From NCBI GenBank assembly GCA_019308145.1, contig JAFDIG010000076.1, positions 1-8,611 on the forward strand: 8,611 nt of DNA, in the 5' to 3' direction. The translations under genes were made by a program, and so were the position numbers. The notes under the pieces are model-generated. The model saw nothing but the letters and a program-made list of their open reading frames with translations. It was not told where the DNA came from and did not search any database. This document shows positions 1-4,981 of the stretch, piece after piece. Position 1 is the first letter of the stretch, and every line of letters begins with the position of its first letter. Source of the stretch: Deltaproteobacteria bacterium. Lineage in GTDB: Bacteria; Desulfobacterota; JAFDIG01.

Positions 1-719
1 CTATCTTTTATCCCCCATATTACCTCCCATCCACCAAGCCATTGGGTAAATGGCCATCTATCATAAGCTGCGTATATTAAAAGCCTAAACAACCCTTGTG
101 GGGATTTGGTTATCGCGTTTTTGTCCACCTTTGCCTTTGTGAAGATAGGAAGGTAATTTGGTATTTTTCTGTTATTATATACATCTATTAATATATCAGC
201 TAATTTATCATAGAGTCTGATACGTGATGGTAATGGTTTATCCATCACATGCTTTGCGTTTTCTAATTTCTGTTGATATTTATTCTTTAAAGAGGGGCTT
301 TTTATCTCAGGCATCTTCATTATATCGTCTCTTTTAATAGATTCACCTTTTAGAAGCTTTTTAAGATCCTCTATATACCATTCCCTTTGGTAGACCAAAC
401 TTATATCCCTTTTAATTGCTTCTAAAACTAATTCTTGTTCCTCCTTTGTAAGTAATCTGTAAGTCCCTCTCCCGATTCTGTAAAAATAAGGCTTTTTCAT
501 CCAGTCTGCAGAGGCTTTTGGGTTATTTGGCTTTTGAAATCTTGATTGCATATTAACACAATGATAATTCATTGTTGCTGCTAAAGAATCATTACTTTTT
601 TCTTTTAATTCAGGGAATTTATTTCTTGCTTCCCTTAAAAGTTGTTGTAGCGTAAAGCTATTATTAAAAAAGGATTTTGCTGTTTCTACTAATTTATCAA
701 TATCCCTTAGATAATACAT
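1..719 (-). CDS. Partial protein with N-terminal winged-helix-like domain; function unknown
   Basis: An open frame runs from ATG at 719 to the window edge without a stop, giving 239 residues; the C-terminus is missing. The start is well supported by AAGGAGGG six bases upstream. Residues about 5-95 look like a winged helix: a helix with FTLQQLLREA, then SLAATMNYHCVN, then PYFYRIGRGTYRLLTKEE, where the RIGRGTYRL strand resembles the wing of DUF7669-type domains found in some restriction-associated proteins. The middle (about 95-165) is Lys/Glu-rich and probably helical. The last visible part contains LFRLLIYAAYDRWPFTQW and GGWEVIWG, which recall, only loosely, the first helices of HhH-GPD-fold DNA glycosylases. 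I do not recognise the family with certainty. A DNA-binding or DNA-modifying role is inference from the N-terminal domain. The gene is divergent from the 1019 gene and is not part of its operon. Confidence 0.85.
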   Translation of the reverse strand, partial: MYYLRDIDKLVETAKSFFNNSFTLQQLLREARNKFPELKEKSNDSLAATMNYHCVNMQSRFQKPNNPKASADWMKKPYFYRIGRGTYRLLTKEEQELVLEAIKRDISLVYQREWYIEDLKKLLKGESIKRDDIMKMPEIKSPSLKNKYQQKLENAKHVMDKPLPSRIRLYDKLADILIDVYNNRKIPNYLPIFTKAKVDKNAITKSPQGLFRLLIYAAYDRWPFTQWLGGWEVIWGIKD

Positions 720-725
720 AAGAAA

Positions 726-733
726 CCCTCCTT
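726..733 (-). promoter_or_regulatory. Shine-Dalgarno site of the 719 minus-strand gene
   Basis: On the minus strand the sequence reads AAGGAGGG, six bases before the ATG at 719. This near-perfect site fixes the start of the truncated gene. Confidence 0.8.
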
Positions 734-750
734 TTTATTTTTTAGTTTTT

Positions 751-781
751 TATATATGAATGATGTGACAGATTAGGTCAA
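751..781 (-). promoter_or_regulatory. Weak candidate promoter for the 719 minus-strand gene
   Basis: On the minus strand TTGACC (781-776) is followed by CATATA (758-753, spacer 17) or TATATA (756-751, spacer 19). Transcription would begin about 25 bases before the ATG, which suits the Shine-Dalgarno position. The -10 match is poor or the spacer long, so this is only a candidate. Confidence 0.3.
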
Positions 782-860
782 AGTTAAAAAAATTTTTTTA
801 TTGAGATAAAAAATTATAAAGGTTTTTCCTAAGAGCTAATTTAACTAAAGTATTTTTTTC

Positions 861-889
861 TTGACTGCTAAGATTAATTTATCTATAAT
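861..889 (+). promoter_or_regulatory. Sigma70-type promoter upstream of the START-like gene
   Basis: TTGACT (861-866), a 17-base spacer and a perfect TATAAT (884-889) make this one of the best promoter matches in the window. Transcription would begin near 896, giving a leader of about 120 bases before the ATG at 1019. The leader includes a good Shine-Dalgarno sequence and a two-codon frame. Confidence 0.6.
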
Positions 890-949
890 TTTTTATAAAG
901 CTACTTACTTTTGATAATGGTATTATGTTAGAAAAAGTTTGTTTTATTT

Positions 950-972
950 GAGGGGTTTAAATAATGACATAA
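950..972 (+). other. Shine-Dalgarno plus two-codon leader frame (ATG ACA TAA)
   Basis: GAGGGG at 950-955 is followed eight bases later by ATG (964-966), ACA, then the stop TAA (970-972). The ribosome site is better than that of the real gene downstream at 1019. The frame does not join the downstream gene (55 bases offset). It may be a minimal leader frame acting on translation, or chance. Confidence 0.3.
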
Positions 973-1018
973 GGGATAATAAATTATTAGTTTAAGATAT
1001 AATCTTTGAGATTTTTAT

Positions 1019-1747
1019 ATGAAGTTTGCGAAGTGTAATTATTATTTCTATCTTTTTGAATTAATTATTTTTTTATTGATATTTGTAATTTCTGTTCAGG
1101 CAGATGAGGATATAAATAGTAGATTAAAAGCAGGGGAGATTATTTCTTTTTCTGAGAATGTTAAAGGAACAAAGGTAAAAAGAGGTACTGTAATTGGAGT
1201 AATAAACACTCCTCCCGAAATTGTCTGGCAAATTATCAAAGATAATAGTCATTTTAAAGAGTTCATGCCCCAAACATTGGAGAGTATGATTGTCTCTCCT
1301 GAAACATTAAAAGAAATATTGAAGAAACAGCTCAAAAAAAGTGAGGAAATTGAGAGATTAATTAGAGAAAATTCACTAAAATCTTCTTTTTACCGATCAT
1401 CAAAAAATAAATATACTATATATTTTTACAGTTTATTAGACTTTCCCTGGCCTATCAATAATAAATGGTATATTATAAAGATTAATCGTGATGAGACAAG
1501 AGCTTATGCTCATATTTATCGTGATTCTTGGGATATGGTTATCGGAAATCTTAAAACTAACCAGGGATTTTGGTTTATAGAACCTTATGGGGAAAAGAGT
1601 ACAAAGGTTACATACCAGCTCCTGACTGACCCCGGGGGAAGTATACCAAAATTTTTTATTGATATGGGTGTCAAAGTTACTATGCCAAATGTAATTAAAG
1701 CGGTTAAGAAAAGAGCTTTAAGGATTTATAAAAAGGAAATGAAATAA
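1019..1747 (+). CDS. Secreted START/SRPBCC-like lipid-binding-type protein
   Basis: The 242-residue product begins with a signal peptide: a short Lys-containing start, a hydrophobic core at about residues 12-25, and a likely cleavage site after VQA (residue 28). The mature part is a single START/SRPBCC-type domain. Signs are KRGTVIGVINTPPEIVWQII near the start, the usual beta strand and helix that close the cavity, a central FYSLLDFPWPINNKWY, and DPGGSIPKFFIDMG near the end, which matches the conserved 'DPGG-x-P' and final helix of START proteins. These domains hold a hydrophobic ligand, often a lipid; the ligand here is unknown. An exported form suggests work in the periplasm. The start has only a weak ribosome site (GAG at 1008-1010); an in-frame TGA at 1007-1009 rules out a longer protein. 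It leads the 1019-3073 group. Confidence 0.85.
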   Translation: MKFAKCNYYFYLFELIIFLLIFVISVQADEDINSRLKAGEIISFSENVKGTKVKRGTVIGVINTPPEIVWQIIKDNSHFKEFMPQTLESMIVSPETLKEILKKQLKKSEEIERLIRENSLKSSFYRSSKNKYTIYFYSLLDFPWPINNKWYIIKINRDETRAYAHIYRDSWDMVIGNLKTNQGFWFIEPYGEKSTKVTYQLLTDPGGSIPKFFIDMGVKVTMPNVIKAVKKRALRIYKKEMK

Positions 1748-1854
1748 AAGTATTGTCTATAGATAAAGAAATTTATAATTTTTCTAAAGAAGACCACTAG
1801 TATAATCTGGTATAATATTTAATATTTTTAATAATATTTAATTAAAATATTAGC

Positions 1855-2295
1855 ATGTGGCGTGAAAAGGATATTACAAGGGTATATAGAAAAGGTGAGG
1901 TGATTATTAATGAGGGTGATGCAGGTCGGGAGATGTTTATTATAAAATCTGGATCAGTTGAAGTAATTAAAAAAAAAGGTAATAAGAAGATAATCTTGGC
2001 TACTTTAGAACGTGGTGATTTTTTTGGTGAGATGGCTTTGCTGGAGAATCTTCCGAGAACAGCGACGGTTATAGCAAGAGAGGTTACTCATCTTCTTGTT
2101 TTAAATATTGGAAGTTTTTTAATAAAGCTAAAAAGGGACCCTACTTTTGCTTTTAATTTAATGCAGAAGATGAGTAAACGGATTAGGATCCTCAATAAAA
2201 AGATCTTAAAACTATCAAATATGGATAAAGGGGATTTTTCTGGAATAGAATTTACTATTGAAAAGTCAGAATTTCTAAAAGCCAAAGATTTTTAA
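1855..2295 (+). CDS. Stand-alone cyclic-nucleotide-binding domain protein
   Basis: The 146-residue product is a single CRP/PKA-type cyclic-nucleotide-binding domain. The start of the beta roll is seen in KGEVIINEGDAGREMFIIKSG (from about residue 13). The phosphate-binding cassette reads FGEMALLENLPRTATV, with Glu59 for the ribose hydroxyl and Arg68 for the cyclic phosphate, so binding of cAMP or cGMP looks intact. A helix follows (about 95-120), then a short polar tail. No helix-turn-helix or other output domain is present, unlike CRP/FNR regulators of about 200-230 residues, so it probably acts by contact with a partner. No Shine-Dalgarno site is visible before the ATG. It lies 107 bases after the START-like gene and 22 bases before the phosphoesterase gene, with which it is probably cotranscribed. 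Confidence 0.88.
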   Translation: MWREKDITRVYRKGEVIINEGDAGREMFIIKSGSVEVIKKKGNKKIILATLERGDFFGEMALLENLPRTATVIAREVTHLLVLNIGSFLIKLKRDPTFAFNLMQKMSKRIRILNKKILKLSNMDKGDFSGIEFTIEKSEFLKAKDF

Positions 2296-2317
2296 AGTTA
2301 ATTTTTGAAAATAAAAA

Positions 2318-3073
2318 ATGAGTAGATACAATATATTGGTAAAAGAAGAGCACCTTTGTATAATTTCTGATCTCCATTTAGGGAATCCAAGCTTTGTTCA
2401 AAGTGATAATTTAAGATCTTTTTTAAACTATCTTTTAAAAGAAAATTCAAGCCTTTGTATTAATGGTGATGGCTTTGATCTTTTGCAGTTATCTATTCCA
2501 AAGTTAACGCTTGATCTCCATGCAATTCTAAAGGAACTTAAAAAATTTTTTAGTCAGGGAATAAATAAAATTTACTATGTCATTGGAAACCACGATATAT
2601 ACATGGAAGCATTTTTAGAAGATTCTGGTATTTTCACTGTGGTTCCTTTCCTTGATATCACTTCTGGTGATAAGCGTATTCATATCGAACATGGCCATCT
2701 TTATGACAATTTATTTATCAATTATCCAAAGATATATATTCAGGTGGCAAAATTATTAGGTTTATTAGTAAAACTTTCCCCGCACTTTTTTCATCTTTGG
2801 TTTAAAATATGGCGGATTATTTCGTGGCTTAAGAACAGGGGAAATAAGGATTTATATAGTAGCCCTCTATTAGAGGACCGTAATTATATAGCAGCAGCTA
2901 TGGAGATTTTAGAGAGGGGATTTGATGTAGTTGTTTTTGGGCATACACATAAATTTGGTATACAGGATATGGGAGAAAATAAAAAGTATGCTAATGCTGG
3001 TAGCTGGGCTGAGGAAACCGTTCACTATTTAAAAATTGACAATGGTGAAATAAGTTTGTTGGAATGGAGATAA
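2318..3073 (+). CDS. Calcineurin-like metallophosphoesterase, LpxH-like
   Basis: The 251-residue protein has all metal-binding motifs of the two-metal calcineurin fold in order: SDLHLG (Asp18, His20), NGDGFDL (Asp51), GNHD (Asn91-His92-Asp93), HGH (125-127) and GHTH (208-211). The SDLHLG start, the HGH motif and the size match UDP-2,3-diacylglucosamine pyrophosphatase (LpxH), which makes lipid X in lipid A synthesis at the inner membrane face. Between HGH and GHTH is a hydrophobic, basic stretch (about 133-174, rich in Leu, Phe, Trp, Lys) that could sit on the membrane, as the helical insert of LpxH does. Other phosphoesterases of the same fold, including class III cyclic-nucleotide phosphodiesterases, cannot be excluded, and the cyclic-nucleotide-binding gene 22 bases upstream makes that worth testing. 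No clear ribosome site precedes the ATG, which suits translation linked to the upstream gene. Confidence 0.85.
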   Translation: MSRYNILVKEEHLCIISDLHLGNPSFVQSDNLRSFLNYLLKENSSLCINGDGFDLLQLSIPKLTLDLHAILKELKKFFSQGINKIYYVIGNHDIYMEAFLEDSGIFTVVPFLDITSGDKRIHIEHGHLYDNLFINYPKIYIQVAKLLGLLVKLSPHFFHLWFKIWRIISWLKNRGNKDLYSSPLLEDRNYIAAAMEILERGFDVVVFGHTHKFGIQDMGENKKYANAGSWAEETVHYLKIDNGEISLLEWR

Positions 3074-3398
3074 TTTTATAAACAATCAAATTCAAGTATC
3101 TTTTAAGTTTCAATTTTTATATGGAATTAATATTTTAACAACATATTTGGAATTATCAATAGATTTAGATTGTTTTACCCTTAATGGATTCCACTTATAA
3201 CAAGAATATCTTTTGAATGTACTATAATTATTAGTTTTAAAAAGAGATATCACATCTATTTAGATTGTCAATTTTTGATCAAAAGTTAATACAAAGCTCA
3301 AAATTTATTTTTTATAACCATATCAAAAAACTTCACTAAATTCTTATAGCTATTTAAACTAAGTTCTAAGTATTTCCTCTTTAAAAAGATCTGATAAA

Positions 3399-3427
3399 TT
3401 GACAACCATCAAAAGTAAAGTTATATT
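3399..3427 (+). promoter_or_regulatory. Sigma70-type promoter of the radical SAM gene
   Basis: A perfect TTGACA (3399-3404), a 17-base spacer and TATATT (3422-3427, five of six) predict a transcript beginning near 3434, about 27 bases before the ATG. It should serve the 3461 gene and, through a 56-base gap without terminator, the thioesterase gene. Confidence 0.7.
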
Positions 3428-3446
3428 AAGATAAGGTTTTAAATAT

Positions 3447-3453
3447 AAGGGAG
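3447..3453 (+). promoter_or_regulatory. Shine-Dalgarno site of the radical SAM gene
   Basis: AAGGGAG lies seven bases before the ATG at 3461 and supports that start, which also gives the family's usual N-terminus (a short strand, then RPPSEADALILQ). Confidence 0.7.
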
Positions 3454-3460
3454 AGTATAA

Positions 3461-4336
3461 ATGAAATATGAAGGAGTAATATATCGTCCGCCAAGTGAAG
3501 CAGATGCGCTCATCTTACAAGTTACGGTAGGATGTTCACATAATAAGTGCACATTTTGTCCATCTTATAAAGATAAGAGGTTTAGGATAAAAAGCTTTGA
3601 TGAAATAATGGAAGATATTCTGGAGGCTAAGGAGTCAGGATGGTCATTTAGAAAGGTTTTTTTAGCAGATGGTGATGCTTTAATCATTCCACAAAAAAGA
3701 CTCCTTCCTATACTTAATGCTATTACAGAAAATATAAAAGGTGTTGAAAGGATTGGTATATATGGCAATGCAAAATCAATTCTCATGAAAACCCTTGAGG
3801 AGTTAAAGGAGCTAAAAGAAGCAGGGCTTAAGATCATATATTTAGGTGTGGAATCAGGTGATCAGGTTGTTTTGGATAGAGTCAAAAAAGGCGTAACCGT
3901 TGAAAAGATGATTAAAGCAGGCAAAAGGGTAAAAGAAGCAGGGATAAAGTTATCAGTAACCGTGCTTTTAGGGCTTGGTGGAAAAGAAAGAAGCAAACAG
4001 CATGCGATTGCTACTGGGAAGATATTAACTAAGATTGATCCAGATTATGTGGGAGCACTTTCCCTTATTGTTGTTCCTGGAACGCCTATTGCGGATGAGA
4101 TTGAAAGAGGGGAGATGGAAATCCCTGATCCATTTGGTCTTATCGAGGAATTGGGACTCATGATGGCTAATACTGAGCTTACAAAAGGACTGTTTTTTTC
4201 AAACCATGCCTCTAACTATCTGCCTATTAAAGCAAGATTTCCTGAAGGTAAAGAAGCTGCTTTAAAGGCAATTTCTGAGGTTCTTTCTAAAAGGGATAAG
4301 GATATCTTAAGACCTGAATATTTTCGTGCATTATAA
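3461..4336 (+). CDS. Radical SAM protein with a CX4CX2C cluster motif
   Basis: The 291-residue product is a compact radical SAM enzyme. The iron-sulfur motif is CSHNKCTFC (Cys25, Cys30, Cys33), spaced CX4CX2C rather than the common CX3CX2C. It sits after strand one (LILQVTVG), as expected. Other marks of the TIM-barrel core are FLADGDAL (about residues 67-74), the ELKEAGLKIIYLGVESG segment (about 123-139), where the GVESG glutamate is typical of Elp3/HemN-like radical SAM cores, and a later strand, LSVTVLLGLGG. The C-terminus has SNHASNYLPIKARFPEGK, a feature I associate with an uncharacterised group of short radical SAM proteins. There is no B12-binding, TRAM or SPASM domain. Substrate and reaction are unknown. 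It has its own promoter and ribosome site, and the thioesterase gene follows after 56 bases, probably in the same transcript. Confidence 0.88.
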   Translation: MKYEGVIYRPPSEADALILQVTVGCSHNKCTFCPSYKDKRFRIKSFDEIMEDILEAKESGWSFRKVFLADGDALIIPQKRLLPILNAITENIKGVERIGIYGNAKSILMKTLEELKELKEAGLKIIYLGVESGDQVVLDRVKKGVTVEKMIKAGKRVKEAGIKLSVTVLLGLGGKERSKQHAIATGKILTKIDPDYVGALSLIVVPGTPIADEIERGEMEIPDPFGLIEELGLMMANTELTKGLFFSNHASNYLPIKARFPEGKEAALKAISEVLSKRDKDILRPEYFRAL

Positions 4337-4363
4337 TTAGTTCGCTCTTCATTCTTTAGTACA

Positions 4364-4375
4364 AACTAATTAGTT
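4364..4375. repeat. 12-base perfect palindrome AACTAATTAGTT
   Basis: The palindrome lies in the 56-base gap between the radical SAM and thioesterase genes. Its right half, TAATTAGTT (4367-4375), also occurs at 4334-4342, across the stop codon of the radical SAM gene. It could be a protein-binding site or chance in AT-rich DNA; there is no T-run, so it is not a terminator. Confidence 0.35.
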
Positions 4376-4392
4376 GACCTTTAAATAAAATT

Positions 4393-4827
4393 ATGAGTAA
4401 CTTAAAGATGGGTTGGGAAGAGACAGAGGTAAGGGTTAGGTATGCAGATACTGATCAAATGAGTGTTGCCCATCATGCAAATTATCTTGTATGGTTTGAA
4501 GTGGGAAGGACAGAGTTTTGCCGAGCAAGAGGTTTTACTTACAAGCAAATGGAAGATGCTGGGATAATTTTAATGGTACTTGATGTAGATGTTCATTTTA
4601 GAGGTAAAGCTAAATATGATGATTTACTTATTATACGTACTCGGATCGATTCCATAAAGAGTAGAACCATATCCTTTGAATATCAAATTTTGAAAAAAGA
4701 GAGTAAAAAATTAATAGTATATGGGAAATCCAGGCATATATCACTTAATAAAAAAGGAGAACCTAGAAAAATCCCAGAAAGATTTTTATCTTTATTAAAA
4801 CAAGGGAATGGAGGGAAATCAGTATAA
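4393..4827 (+). CDS. Acyl-CoA thioesterase of the YbgC/4HBT hotdog family
   Basis: The 144-residue protein is a single hotdog-fold thioesterase of normal family length. The N-terminal strand and active-site helix read VRYADTDQMSVAHHANYLVW, with Asp19/Asp21 at the family's catalytic aspartate region, His27-His28, Asn30-Tyr31, and then FEVGR (35-39). The later strands include VDVHFRGKAKYDDLLIIRT and a polar ISLNKKGEPRKIPE loop, also typical. Such enzymes release fatty or aromatic acids from CoA or acyl carrier protein; YbgC is linked to the Tol-Pal envelope system in enterobacteria, but no tol genes are seen here. The exact substrate is unknown. No Shine-Dalgarno site precedes the ATG, and Met6 is an alternative start that would also keep the whole domain. 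It is probably cotranscribed with the radical SAM gene and ends in a terminator. Confidence 0.88.
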   Translation: MSNLKMGWEETEVRVRYADTDQMSVAHHANYLVWFEVGRTEFCRARGFTYKQMEDAGIILMVLDVDVHFRGKAKYDDLLIIRTRIDSIKSRTISFEYQILKKESKKLIVYGKSRHISLNKKGEPRKIPERFLSLLKQGNGGKSV

Positions 4828-4852
4828 TAAATTTTCTCTCTTTTTATTTTTT
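4811..4852 (+). terminator. Candidate intrinsic terminator overlapping the thioesterase stop
   Basis: GAGGGAAA (4811-4818) pairs with TTTCTCTC (4833-4840): eight pairs including one G-U, with a 14-base loop. A T-rich tract, TTTTTATTTTTT (4841-4852), follows directly. The stop codon (4825-4827) lies in the loop, so ribosomes ending translation would disturb the hairpin. It is the only hairpin plus T-run I found in the window. Confidence 0.5.
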
Positions 4853-4981
4853 GAATAATTAAAAAGGTGTTGTAAAGAAATATAATATAATATTATATAA
4901 ATTTTTATATTGTCTTTCATTTGACTTATTTTGGAAACCTTTTAACAAATGATGATTCTAATTTATAAAAAGGTATAGATT
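4853..4981. promoter_or_regulatory. AT-rich leader of the pseudokinase gene with candidate promoter parts
   Basis: Downstream of the terminator lie TTGTAA (4870-4875) with TATATA (4894-4899, spacer 18), and separately TTGACT (4921-4926) without a good -10 box. A 14-base A/T palindrome is at 4885-4898. A promoter is expected here because a terminator precedes it, but neither candidate is strong. AAAAAGG at 4967-4973, eight bases before the ATG, is a moderate ribosome site. Confidence 0.3.

Larger units (their letters stand above)
720..1018. other. Divergent intergenic region
   Basis: This very AT-rich stretch separates two divergent genes. It holds a candidate promoter in each direction, a 16-base A/T palindrome at 785-800 (seven A followed by seven T, flanked by T and A), and a Shine-Dalgarno-like GAGGGG followed by a two-codon reading frame at 964-972. 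The A/T palindrome has no G/C stem and so is not a normal intrinsic terminator; it more likely bends DNA or supports promoter activity. I see no other gene here. Confidence 0.6.
3074..3460. other. Long gene-free intergenic region
   Basis: This stretch of 387 bases is very AT-rich and has stops in all frames; I find no credible gene. It contains an 11-base direct repeat, ATTTAGATTGT, at 3163-3173 and 3258-3268, and a 10-base inverted pair, TTGTCAATTT at 3265-3274 and AAATTGACAA at 3396-3405; the second copy overlaps the -35 box of the next gene. These repeats are short enough to be chance in such composition. No G/C-stemmed terminator is seen after the phosphoesterase gene. The promoter of the radical SAM gene lies at the right-hand end. 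Confidence 0.6.

Noticed and set aside
785..800. Palindrome of seven A and seven T as a bidirectional terminator
   Set aside because: It lies between divergent promoters, not after genes, and a stem of only A-U pairs with no loop is not a stable terminator.
1774..1816. Three TATAAT boxes (1774, 1801, 1811) as a promoter for the cyclic-nucleotide-binding gene
   Set aside because: None has a -35 match at 16-18 bases; TTGTCT at 1753 is only 15 bases from the first box. A weak internal promoter cannot be excluded, but the evidence is too thin to list.
2088..2285. Minus-strand frame of 65 codons inside the cyclic-nucleotide-binding gene
   Set aside because: It is the complement of a clearly coding region, matches no family and has no ribosome site. 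The minus-strand frames at 3565-3837, 6169-6354 and 6994-7356 are rejected for the same reason.
3300..3405. Minus-strand short frame with a protein-like stretch (KYLELSLNSYKNLVKFF)
   Set aside because: It is about 36 codons long with stops on both sides, only a TTG start and no ribosome site, in an AT-rich gap where Lys/Leu/Asn/Phe-rich frames arise by chance.
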